The notes beneath the pieces were generated by a model. It searched no databases. It was not told where the DNA came from and saw only the letters and a list, made by a program, of their open reading frames with translations. 64,000 nt of DNA from assembly GCA_025056215.1 (NCBI GenBank), contig JANWWC010000004.1:186001-250000 (forward strand). Reading direction: 5' to 3'. This document shows positions 45,129 to 53,096 of this stretch, one piece after another. Both the position numbers and the translations under genes were made by a program. The DNA is from Cytophagales bacterium. Lineage in GTDB: Bacteria > Bacteroidota > Bacteroidia > Cytophagales > Flammeovirgaceae. Position 1 is the stretch's first letter, and each line of letters begins with the position of its first letter.

Positions 45129-45762
45129 GAAATTAATATCAAGAGCTTGGATTGTTTTTGTAGTATTGTTTTGTCATTCATGGCTGATGGCTCAGGAGAC
45201 TTTTGAAGGTGAAGTAGATAGCGTAGACATGGAAGTCTTATTTTTTCAATTTCAAACAGCTAAAAAGAAGGTATTATTAGCTGGGCATGCCGGAATGGGA
45301 CTCGGCTTCAGAAATTTGCAATTCACGTTAGAGAACAGTACTGCATTGCTCGATGGTTATTTTTCGCCTCGTATAGGATATTTTTGGGCAAATCGTTGGG
45401 TAGCAGGTCTGAATTTTGAATTTACAACATCGATAATTAGTTTCAATTATTACAATCTTTACTCTTTTAACAGTAATACATTTGGAATTTTTGGGCGCTA
45501 TTATTTTCCATCGGCATTTTTTTTGGAAGCAGATTACGGACGAGGAATAATGAAAGAAAAGAGCTATCAATACCAACTGCTCACACAACATTCATTTTGT
45601 GCCGAAAGAATAGGAGTAGGAATAGGAATAGGAAACTTTTGGTTCAAAAAGTTCGCTTTTGAGCTTTTATGTAAGTTTAATAATTTAATAAGTCATAACA
45701 AACTCCACTTTCATAACTTGAGTATTACAGCAGGGCTTGCTTATTCAATAGGAAGAAAATAA
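45076..45762 (+). CDS. small outer-membrane beta-barrel protein, start uncertain
   Basis: About 200-230 residues. A clear signal peptide KKLISRAWIVFVVLFCHSW-LMAQ precedes a barrel of short amphipathic strands (GMGLGFRNLQF, FSPRIGYFW, AGLNFEF, FGIFGRYYF, SITAGLAYSIG), of the kind seen in OmpW/OprF-sized eight-stranded proteins. The codon just before the KK is GTT (45124), not a normal start. The nearest usable starts are ATG 45076 (chosen) and TTG 45049, both inside the preceding lipoprotein gene and giving an unusually long n-region. Confidence 0.65.
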   Translation: MQSFCAIRWWWYNSQGVKKLISRAWIVFVVLFCHSWLMAQETFEGEVDSVDMEVLFFQFQTAKKKVLLAGHAGMGLGFRNLQFTLENSTALLDGYFSPRIGYFWANRWVAGLNFEFTTSIISFNYYNLYSFNSNTFGIFGRYYFPSAFFLEADYGRGIMKEKSYQYQLLTQHSFCAERIGVGIGIGNFWFKKFAFELLCKFNNLISHNKLHFHNLSITAGLAYSIGRK

Positions 45763-45766
45763 GGAA

Positions 45767-45790
45767 GCCCCTGCTTGTAATGGCAGGAGC
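45767..45790 (-). terminator. probable terminator of rpmI-rplT
   Basis: On the minus strand an 8-base stem (45790-45783 with 45774-45767, one G-U pair) and an 8-base loop, followed by a moderately T-rich stretch. It lies 15 bases beyond the rplT stop codon. It may also stop the convergent barrel gene. Confidence 0.5.
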
Positions 45791-45804
45791 AAGAGATTTC
45801 AGGT

Positions 45805-46149
45805 TTATTTTACCTTTTCTACGACAGCTTTAAAAGCGTCAGGGTGATTCATAGCTAAGTCAGCCAATACTTTGCGGTTGAGTGCTATGTCAGCTTTGCG
45901 CAATTTTCCCATGAAAACCGAATAAGATAGACCGTATTGGCGAGCAGCAGCATTGATACGTTGAATCCAAAGGGAGCGAAAATCTCTTTTTTTGAGTTTT
46001 CTACCTACATAGGCATGAGTAAGGCTTTTTTCTACGGCATTTTTGGCGACAGTCCAAACGTTCTTTCTTCTGCCAAAATACCCCTTGGCGAGCTTTAAAA
46101 TTCTTTTTCGCTTAGCTCGCGATGCGACATGGTTGACTGACCTTGGCAT
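45805..46149 (-). CDS. rplT: 50S ribosomal protein L20
   Basis: 114 residues, the usual size. N-terminal [29 protein letters not shown] is the extended rRNA-binding tail; the globular part has [23 protein letters not shown]. Binds 23S rRNA early in large-subunit assembly. It follows rpmI after 34 bases on the minus strand. infC, the usual first gene of this operon, is absent. Confidence 0.98.
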   Translation of the reverse strand: MPRSVNHVASRAKRKRILKLAKGYFGRRKNVWTVAKNAVEKSLTHAYVGRKLKKRDFRSLWIQRINAAARQYGLSYSVFMGKLRKADIALNRKVLADLAMNHPDAFKAVVEKVK

Positions 46150-46183
46150 CTTTGTTCAAATTTAATGTTAAACAATTCATATC

Positions 46184-46378
46184 TTAGGCTAAAAGCATAG
46201 CCTTAACAGTTTTTTCGTTCGTTTTATCAACATAAGTAGTATGTACGAGTCTACGTTTGCGTTTGGTAGATTTTTTTGTCAGGATATGGTTTTTGTAAGC
46301 ATGTTTTCTTTTTACTCGTCCTGTTGCAGTAATTCCAAAACGTTTTTTTGCGGACGATTTTGTTTTCATCTTAGGCAT
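46184..46378 (-). CDS. rpmI: 50S ribosomal protein L35
   Basis: 64 residues, highly basic: [20 protein letters not shown] and the late [15 protein letters not shown] segment are diagnostic of L35. First gene of the rpmI-rplT pair. Upstream comes the ssrA terminator rather than infC, so the pair must start from a promoter in 46379-46475 or by read-through. No leader structure was worked out. Confidence 0.97.
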   Translation of the reverse strand: MPKMKTKSSAKKRFGITATGRVKRKHAYKNHILTKKSTKRKRRLVHTTYVDKTNEKTVKAMLLA

Positions 46379-46475
46379 TTCTGAAACGCTTTTAGTGTTA
46401 AATATTCTTTTAAGAGATGAGCCACAAAGCTATCTGATTCAATAGAAAAACTCAAATAATACTCAACTTTCTTTT

Positions 46476-46520
46476 GCAAAAACAAAAACGTCAGATTTGT
46501 TACACAACAAATCCGACGCT
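46476..46520 (-). terminator. Rho-independent terminator of ssrA
   Basis: Perfectly paired 15-base stem (46520-46506 with 46501-46487, two G-U pairs), four-base loop, followed on the minus strand by a T-rich run (46486-46476). It is ten bases beyond the tmRNA 3' end. Confidence 0.88.
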
Positions 46521-46529
46521 AAAAATTTG

Positions 46530-46927
46530 TGGAGTCGCGGGGAATTGAACCCCGGTCCGGAGAAGGAAACTGAAAAGCCTTCTACATGCTTAGTTTCCGC
46601 TTCATTGTCGGGCTAGACAGGAGGGAAACGTCCAATCTTCGCCTTAGCTCGCGCTAGTACTTGCTGCCGACTTGCGAGCGCTGTGACAGCAGACCTGATC
46701 AATTCGACACCGCTGAACCTTGCTGCATCAGGTAACAACAAGAGCGATGTGGCTGTGGAATATCTTTTTATTCCATTAGCAATTTCCCCTCTCTAGGCGG
46801 AAATTACGCAGCCATGGCGTATGATTCTTCGCCATTTATTGTTGAGCGCAGTTTTCAAAGGTGTAGCACTCCTCACCTTGCATGCTTACGCTTCCAATCT
46901 CTCAACCCGTCAAATCCGGTCGACCCC
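46530..46927 (-). ncRNA. ssrA: transfer-messenger RNA (tmRNA)
   Basis: About 398 bases. The 5' end GGGGTCGACCGGATTTGACGG and the 3' end with a T-arm (GGGGTTCAATTCCCC) and CGACTCC form the tRNA-like acceptor: GGGGTCG pairs with CGACTCC, one G-U pair. CCA is not encoded. The mRNA-like part, minus strand 46833-46807, reads GEESYAMAA and ends at TAA (46806-46804); the codon before the Gly is Asn. With SmpB it frees stalled ribosomes and tags the product. The tag ending AA is normal, and its sequence fits Cytophagales relatives from memory. A strong terminator follows. Confidence 0.95.
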
Positions 46928-46970
46928 AGATTTTGTTGCGAATATAAAAACGGTATTTAAAAATGAAAGG

Positions 46971-48362
46971 TTACATTCTTGTGTTCAAAATTTTTCTTTT
47001 CAAATACCATTCTCGAAAACTTTCGGCAGGTGGTTCAGGAAAGTCTCTTTGTTTTGTCCACGAGTTAAATTTGTTGTTTATAAGAGCCTTAGGCATGATT
47101 TTTAAAAGCCGTCGTCCTATTTTCCCACTCCATTGATAGAGAAAAGGAGAAGCAAAAATAAAAGCAGCTATTCGCATGCTGAAAGTTTTTCCCGTAGAAA
47201 CGAGTCCTTTTTGTCCTATTTTTTGTCTCCATTTGTAGAGTTGTTCGTGAATATCAATTTTTACGGGACAAACGTCTGAGCAGGAACCGCATAGAGTGGA
47301 GGCAAATGGGAGAGATGCGTACTTATTCATGTCAACTCCTGGCGAAAGAATAGCACCAATAGGTCCTGGAACGGTGTAACCATAGCTATGTCCACCGCTT
47401 CTCCGATAAACAGGGCAAGTATTCATACAAGCGCCGCAGCGAATGCAATACAAAGATTTTCGAAAATCTTCTCTTCCTAGTTGCTCTGTTCGTCCCATAT
47501 CTACGATGATGATATGCATTTCTGCTCCTTTTCGAGGGGTGTGATAGTGCGCTGTGTAAGCAGTTGAAGGCTGTCCTGTAGCGCTGCGCGCTAATAGGCG
47601 AATAAAAACTCCTAGATGTTCGGCTTTAGGAATGATTTTTTCGATTCCCATGCTAAAAATATGCGTGGGAGCAAGAGCGTTAGCTAAATCAGCGTTTCCT
47701 TCGTTTGTACAAATTACTACTCCGCCTGTTTCTGCAATGGCAAAATTTACTCCAGAAAGCGCTACAGGAGCTGTTATGAATTGTTCTCTTAAATGTTTGC
47801 GCGCTGCCTCTGCTAAGTATTTTGGTTCTTTTGCACCTTTTTGTGTACCTAAATGGCGATGAAATGTTTCTCCTACGTCTTCTTTTTTTAGATGAATGGC
47901 GGGCAATACGATGTGGGAAGGGGGTTCGTTGCGCAGTTGTACGATTCTTTCTCCTAAGTCAGTATCTATTACTTCAATGCCTCGCTTCTGCAGGTATTGA
48001 TTCAAATGGCAATCTTCTGTAAGCATTGATTTGCTTTTTACCATTTTGGTAGCGCCTTTCTGTTGCAAGATATTGTAAACAATTTGGTTGTGCTCTTCTG
48101 CATCTTTTGCCCAATGTACTTTTACACCATTTTGAAGCGCATTTTTTTCAAATTCCTCTAAGTACACATCGAGGTGAGAGAGTACGTTTGCCTTGATTTG
48201 AGAAGCTAATTCTCGGAGAGTTTCCCACTCGGGAACAGATTTTGTTGCTGCATCCCGCTTCGAGCGAATCCACCATAAAGTTTCATCGTGCCAGTTAGTC
48301 CGAGCTTCGTTAGAAATAAATTTTTCAGCAGCTTTAGAGTGCTGAATTTCAGTAGCAGACAT
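46971..48362 (-). CDS. lutB: L-lactate oxidation iron-sulfur protein LutB
   Basis: 463 residues. The LUD domain (about 60-290, with ETGGVVICTNEGNADL) is followed by two 4Fe-4S motifs: Cys306-x2-Cys309-x2-Cys312-x3-Cys316 and Cys358-x2-Cys361-x3-Cys365. A C-terminal DUF3390-like part ends the protein. LutABC oxidises L-lactate to pyruvate. lutA and lutC are not adjacent, although they usually are. It lies 12 bases behind the ftsB/divIC gene and ends 43 bases before the tmRNA. Confidence 0.92.
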   Translation of the reverse strand: MSATEIQHSKAAEKFISNEARTNWHDETLWWIRSKRDAATKSVPEWETLRELASQIKANVLSHLDVYLEEFEKNALQNGVKVHWAKDAEEHNQIVYNILQQKGATKMVKSKSMLTEDCHLNQYLQKRGIEVIDTDLGERIVQLRNEPPSHIVLPAIHLKKEDVGETFHRHLGTQKGAKEPKYLAEAARKHLREQFITAPVALSGVNFAIAETGGVVICTNEGNADLANALAPTHIFSMGIEKIIPKAEHLGVFIRLLARSATGQPSTAYTAHYHTPRKGAEMHIIIVDMGRTEQLGREDFRKSLYCIRCGACMNTCPVYRRSGGHSYGYTVPGPIGAILSPGVDMNKYASLPFASTLCGSCSDVCPVKIDIHEQLYKWRQKIGQKGLVSTGKTFSMRIAAFIFASPFLYQWSGKIGRRLLKIMPKALINNKFNSWTKQRDFPEPPAESFREWYLKRKILNTRM

Positions 48363-48374
48363 AGCTTAATAAAT

Positions 48375-48743
48375 TTAGTCTTCTTTTATGTAATAAATAT
48401 CCTCGCCTCGACGCTTGAAAAAGTACTTTTCGCGGGCAAATTTTTCCATCTTTTCAGGATTGCCCGTAAGTTCTTGAAGTTCTATTTCCAGTTTTTGGAT
48501 TTCACGTTTATAGAATTCTTCTTGTTGCTGAAGCTCTTTGAATTTTTGTGTCATCTGATACTGAGAAATAAGGTTGTTGCTATCAATGAACGTCATCCAA
48601 ATAATAAACAAAATGCCCGTAATCAGATAGAATTGCCAAGAAGAATTTTTGACAGCCTCCCGCATTTTTTTTATTTCAATGCGATAGGCTATAAAGCGAA
48701 ACAAGCTTTTTATCTGTTGTAAAACTTTTGGAGACTGTTCCAT
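48375..48743 (-). CDS. septum formation initiator, FtsB/DivIC family
   Basis: 122 residues from the ATG at 48743; an upstream start at 48827 would add 28 residues without conservation. One membrane helix (about 36-58, FYLITGILFIIWMTF), then a coiled coil (QKFKELQQQEEFYKREIQKLEIELQEL) and the family end motif EKFAREKYFFKRRGEDIYYI. It bridges FtsL and FtsQ in the divisome. Lies between queE and lutB on the minus strand, with 84 and 12 bases of spacing. Confidence 0.88.
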   Translation of the reverse strand: MEQSPKVLQQIKSLFRFIAYRIEIKKMREAVKNSSWQFYLITGILFIIWMTFIDSNNLISQYQMTQKFKELQQQEEFYKREIQKLEIELQELTGNPEKMEKFAREKYFFKRRGEDIYYIKED

Positions 48744-48827
48744 TTGAAAAAAATTATTGCCTTTCAAAGATAACAAACTGTTCAAATTAGTGTTAGAAAT
48801 GTTGCGCAGATAAATTTTTGTGAACAA

Positions 48828-49424
48828 TCAGGGAATATGCAAATATTTATGAGTTTGCAAGGAAATTTTCCATTGAGGGTTTTGCTTAATAAATTCGATT
48901 ATCAAAGGAGTTACAATATTTCTTTTATCCCATTCGGGTTGCAAGAGTAAAGCGCAAGTTGGTTTTACGTGAGAAGCTAATTCTGTTGCCCAGGTAAGAT
49001 CAGATTTATGAAAGACTACTATTTTTAATTCATGTGCTATTTCAAAATACTCCGCAAGAGGAGCTTTAAATTTTTTAGGAGATAAACAAATCCAGTCTGG
49101 ACACCCTTGCAAAGGATAAGCACCAGAGGTTTCTAGATGACATCGAAAACCAACTCTTTGGAGTTCATAAATTAATGGATTCAAATTATACATAACTGGC
49201 TCTCCTCCTGTGATCACTGCTATGCGCGCAGGGTATTGCAACGCTTGAAAAACTATTTGTTCGACCGTTTTTATAGGATGTCGAGAAGCGTTCCAAGATT
49301 CTTTTACATCGCACCAAACACAGCCTACATCGCAGCCTGCTAATCTGATGAAATATGCCGCATGCCCACTCCAAACACCTTCTCCCTGAAGCGTGTAGAA
49401 CGCTTCCATTACTGGGTATTCCAT
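48828..49424 (-). CDS. queE: 7-carboxy-7-deazaguanine synthase (radical SAM)
   Basis: 198 residues. TLQGEG at 11-16 is the QueE hallmark. The radical-SAM cluster is Cys31-x3-Cys35-x2-Cys38, and the SAM-binding GGEP is present in VITGGEPVMY. It makes CDG from carboxy-tetrahydropterin for queuosine or deazapurine synthesis. The small 198-residue form is common outside Firmicutes. queD and queC are not in the window. It heads the run queE-ftsB/divIC-lutB. Confidence 0.94.
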   Translation of the reverse strand: MEYPVMEAFYTLQGEGVWSGHAAYFIRLAGCDVGCVWCDVKESWNASRHPIKTVEQIVFQALQYPARIAVITGGEPVMYNLNPLIYELQRVGFRCHLETSGAYPLQGCPDWICLSPKKFKAPLAEYFEIAHELKIVVFHKSDLTWATELASHVKPTCALLLQPEWDKRNIVTPLIIEFIKQNPQWKISLQTHKYLHIP

Positions 49425-49503
49425 AAAAGAAGCATTTGTTTCTCAAAAATACGCTTCAGAAAGAATTTTAGAAAGGCATAACTTTTCTCTTGTTTGTGAA
49501 CCT

Positions 49504-49896
49504 TTATGCAACATTTATAACTTTTTCAAGTGGATTCCCAGATACAAAACGAATGCAAATGAATGCTTTTGCATCGTAGTGAGAAATAGTAGACATATAA
49601 TATCCTACTTTATGTTGCTCTTTCATTAGCTCATTTTTCCAGCATGATAATATAAAAGCAAGAGACTCTTTGTTGATAGCACGTAAAAATTGGCTATCTA
49701 AGAATACTGATGTGATGTCTTGGTACAATTGAAATGCTTTTGAGCAGGAATCCAGCAATTCTTGCAAAGTTTTCATACTTGTCTTATCATGATGTTCAAG
49801 GTGCACAAAAAGACGATCTTGCGCTCTTACGACACTTCCACATTGGTTTTGAAAGAGCACAATTCTTTCTGAAAGATAAGGCGGAATGATATCCAT
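49504..49896 (-). CDS. small protein of unknown function, possibly STAS-like
   Basis: 130 residues, soluble. No named family recognised. A strand-rich N-terminus (SERIVLFQNQCG, DRLFVHLEH), a central helix, a SVFLDSQFL strand and then alternating helices and strands give the same overall plan as the protein at 35574-35990, with the LDS triplet in the equivalent place. The level of identity is low and the relation is inferred. The gene is alone, 79 bases upstream of queE on the same strand. Confidence 0.6.
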   Translation of the reverse strand: MDIIPPYLSERIVLFQNQCGSVVRAQDRLFVHLEHHDKTSMKTLQELLDSCSKAFQLYQDITSVFLDSQFLRAINKESLAFILSCWKNELMKEQHKVGYYMSTISHYDAKAFICIRFVSGNPLEKVINVA

Positions 49897-50050
49897 GGTA
49901 AATAAAAGATGCTTTAATAAGTTAAAAAAATATTACTCTCGTATACTTGAAAAGTTAAAAAAAGTTTCTTTTTTTTCTAAAAAAATGTAAAAAATAAGTT
50001 TTGTTGATGTCTGCCAAGTTTTTCTTATTATTTTTTCATTAGAAGAAACA

Positions 50051-50082
50051 TTTGGAATTTTCTTTTTGAAATTATATGTTTG
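50051..50082 (+). promoter_or_regulatory. Bacteroidota-type promoter for the SNF2 helicase gene
   Basis: TTTG at 50051-50054, a 20-base spacer and TATGTTTG at 50075-50082, both elements exact. The start codon is 72 bases downstream. Confidence 0.6.
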
Positions 50083-50154
50083 AACTTATGATTTTTTTAA
50101 AGAAAGAACCTTTCTAGGGAGAAGAGTACGAAGTTTCGAGAGCCATCCAAATTT

Positions 50155-53094
50155 ATGAGGAGAGTTGATAAGGAGAAGCCTTTTAAGATAGTTTATTCAA
50201 TCTATCAACATCAGTACTTAGGGTATTTGTTCGACGCCAATGTAGTGCAAGTGGATGAAAATGGGAAATTGACTTATCTATATCAGAATATTTCATCAGC
50301 AAACGCTTCGGAGTTTTCTAAAGCACTAAATTCTATTGATTTTGAACTTATTAAACTCATCGATTCTATTCAGCAGGAATACGTAGTGAAAGCACACTGC
50401 AATAAAAAAATAACTGCAGTTCAGTTTTTTTTAAGTGTTTACGATAAAGAAAAAGGAAACAAAGAACTACAAGAGTGTATCCACCATTATTTAGAAAGTA
50501 AACGCGCAAGAATCTTACAACTGTTAAGCAGCGAACCGAAGCTCTTGTTCGAGATGGGAACAGACGGCCTTCCTATCTACAAACCTATTCGGATAGCCCC
50601 TCAAGCTGCTAGCGTATTGTTTCACGTATTCAAAAACGAGCACGAAATTCATTATTTTCCTACTATTAAATACAACGGTCATAAGGTAGATTTCGCTCAA
50701 AAAGGAGATAAAGTTCGAATCTTATGCCAAAATCCGGCTTGGCTTGTAGTAGATGGAACTTTGTATCATTTTAAAGACAAAGTGGACGGCAAAAAATTTA
50801 TGCCTTTTTTGCATAAGAAGTACATTAGCATTCCTCCTCAGCGCGAAGAAGAGTTTTGTTCAAAGTTTTTAGTTTCACTCTTAGAACAACACGAAGTGCA
50901 TGCAGAGGGTATCAAAATTATCATTGAAAAACAACCACTTTCTGCAGTGTTGCAAATAGAAGAGTTGTCTTGTTTTAAATCCGTTACCTTGTTTGGAGAG
51001 GCTATTGAAGCCATGGAAGAAGACAAGATTTTGTTTAAATTAGAGTTTTTTTATGGAAGGTTTCAAGTTCCAGTTTCTCATCTTCCACCTTCTTATTCCA
51101 TAAAATTTGAAAAAAATGAAGAAACAGGAAAGTACGTTTTTCATAAAATTATCAGAGATACGCAGCGCGAAAAATTGATTATAGAAAAGTTGCAAGAGAG
51201 CGGTATAGAAGTTCGCACGCATCGGACTGGAATGCCCAAATCGAAAGCGTTTGATTGGTTGAATTGCAATCTTCCGCTTTTACAATCATTTAACATCGAA
51301 GTAAGGCAGAATTTCAAATTAGGGAAACGCTATTTTATCGGTGAACAACGCATTAATTTGGAAATTAGGGAAAATCAAGACTGGTTTGATATTCATGCTG
51401 AAATACGATTTGGCGAATATAAAATTTCTTTTGCTACGCTCCGCAAATACATCTTGGCTAATCAACGCGAGTTTCCTCTTCCTAACGGAGAAATTGCAGT
51501 AATTCCTGATACGTGGTTTGTTAGATATAGCGAACTTTTTCATTTTGCTACAGAAGAAAATCGTAAGAGTGTTCTTCCTAAACATCATCTGGCTCTTTTG
51601 TTTGAGTTGCGCACAGGTAACTATGCTCACGTAGTGATGAGCCGCAAATTAGAAAGTTTGCGCAATTTTGAGGAAATTGGCGATTATGAAATTCCTTCAG
51701 AATTTCGAGGAGCTCTAAGACCCTATCAAAAAGCAGGATACAACTGGATGAATTTTTTAGATGAATTCAATTTTGGAGGCATCCTAGCAGACGATATGGG
51801 TTTAGGAAAAACAGTTCAAACTTTGGCTTTGTTAGTGCGTCAGAAGATGCTTCACCCAGGAATGCCTTCTTTGTTGGTAATGCCTACTTCTTTGCTATAC
51901 AATTGGGAAAAAGAAGCGCAACGTTTTGCTCCAACTCTCAAAGTATTGAATTATACGGGTACTTCTCGCTTAAAAGATATTTCACAATTTCGATTGTATG
52001 ATTTGATTCTTACTTCGTATGGAGTTCTTAGGTTAGATGTCGATATTTTGAAAGATTATTACTTTAATTACATTATTTTAGATGAATCGCAAGCGATTAA
52101 AAATCCGCAGTCGCACATTTCAAAAGCAGTGATGTCTCTTAAGTCGAGGCGCAAATTAGCTCTCACAGGCACTCCTGTTGAAAATTCAACTCTCGATTTG
52201 TGGTCTCAAATGAGTTTTGTAAATCCTGGTTTGTTGGGTAGTCAGGGCTATTTTAAAAAAGTGTATCAATCAGAAATAGAGCGAAAAAACAACGACGAAC
52301 AAACTCAAAGATTATACGCTATTATTAAGCCTTTTATTTTGCGCCGCCACAAATCGCAAGTAGCTCAAGATTTGCCAGAAAAGACAGAGTACATACAATA
52401 CGTGAACATGACAGCGGAACAAGAAAAACTATATGAAGAAACTAAAAACTCTTTTCGTCATCTGATTTTAAGCAATGTAGAAAACTACGGAATGGCAAAA
52501 TCGTCGATTGTGATTTTGCGAGGTCTTACAATGCTCAGGCAAATCGCCAATCACCCTAAAATGGTAAAGGAAGATTACAATGCTTCTTCAGGGAAACTCG
52601 AAGATGTAACGTATAAGCTTCAGTCGATTATCGGAATGGGTCATAAAGTATTGATTTTTAGTCAGTTTGTAAAACATCTTCACCTTTTGAGAGATTATTT
52701 AAGGCGCGAGCATATTCCGTTTGCTTATTTAGATGGCTCTACTACAGATCGTCAATCAGAAGTGATCCGCTTTCAACAAAATCCGCAAGTGTGTGCTTTT
52801 TTGATTTCTCTTAAAGCGGGCGGAGTAGGATTAAATCTGACTGCAGCAGATTACGTATTTTTACTAGATCCTTGGTGGAACCCTGCAGTAGAAAACCAAG
52901 CTATTGACCGTGCTCACCGCATTGGTCAGCAAAATAAAGTAATTATTTATAAGTTTATTACTAAAAATACTGTGGAAGAAAAAATTTTAGAGCTTCAGCG
53001 CTACAAACTTCAACTTGCAGAATCTTTAATTGTGCAAGAAGAATCGTTTATGAAGAACCTAACAAAGGAAGACATAGAGATATTGTTAGGATAA
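50155..53094 (+). CDS. SNF2-family DEAD/DEAH-box helicase
   Basis: 979 residues. The first 500 are a poorly conserved N-terminal region without a recognised zinc-finger SWIM cluster. The SNF2 core begins with Walker A DDMGLGKT near 547-554, motif II DESQ, motif III LTGTPVEN. The second RecA-like lobe has ISLKAGGVGLNLT, the DPWWNPAVENQAIDRAHRIGQ motif and an EEKI tail. Bacterial SNF2 proteins of this type (HepA-like/Snf2 type) are dsDNA translocases that remodel protein-DNA complexes; no restriction, methylase or defence gene flanks it, so a phage-defence role is not supported. The gene is convergent with the TlpA-like gene, two bases apart. Confidence 0.92.
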   Translation: MRRVDKEKPFKIVYSIYQHQYLGYLFDANVVQVDENGKLTYLYQNISSANASEFSKALNSIDFELIKLIDSIQQEYVVKAHCNKKITAVQFFLSVYDKEKGNKELQECIHHYLESKRARILQLLSSEPKLLFEMGTDGLPIYKPIRIAPQAASVLFHVFKNEHEIHYFPTIKYNGHKVDFAQKGDKVRILCQNPAWLVVDGTLYHFKDKVDGKKFMPFLHKKYISIPPQREEEFCSKFLVSLLEQHEVHAEGIKIIIEKQPLSAVLQIEELSCFKSVTLFGEAIEAMEEDKILFKLEFFYGRFQVPVSHLPPSYSIKFEKNEETGKYVFHKIIRDTQREKLIIEKLQESGIEVRTHRTGMPKSKAFDWLNCNLPLLQSFNIEVRQNFKLGKRYFIGEQRINLEIRENQDWFDIHAEIRFGEYKISFATLRKYILANQREFPLPNGEIAVIPDTWFVRYSELFHFATEENRKSVLPKHHLALLFELRTGNYAHVVMSRKLESLRNFEEIGDYEIPSEFRGALRPYQKAGYNWMNFLDEFNFGGILADDMGLGKTVQTLALLVRQKMLHPGMPSLLVMPTSLLYNWEKEAQRFAPTLKVLNYTGTSRLKDISQFRLYDLILTSYGVLRLDVDILKDYYFNYIILDESQAIKNPQSHISKAVMSLKSRRKLALTGTPVENSTLDLWSQMSFVNPGLLGSQGYFKKVYQSEIERKNNDEQTQRLYAIIKPFILRRHKSQVAQDLPEKTEYIQYVNMTAEQEKLYEETKNSFRHLILSNVENYGMAKSSIVILRGLTMLRQIANHPKMVKEDYNASSGKLEDVTYKLQSIIGMGHKVLIFSQFVKHLHLLRDYLRREHIPFAYLDGSTTDRQSEVIRFQQNPQVCAFLISLKAGGVGLNLTAADYVFLLDPWWNPAVENQAIDRAHRIGQQNKVIIYKFITKNTVEEKILELQRYKLQLAESLIVQEESFMKNLTKEDIEILLG

Positions 53095-53096
53095 GA

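Noticed and set aside
46530-46600. A tRNA gene suggested by the T-arm-like sequence.
   Set aside because: It is the 3' half of the tRNA-like domain of the tmRNA; there is no anticodon arm.
50155-53094. SNF2 helicase as part of an anti-phage system.
   Set aside because: No methylase, nuclease or other defence gene flanks it; neighbours are ordinary.
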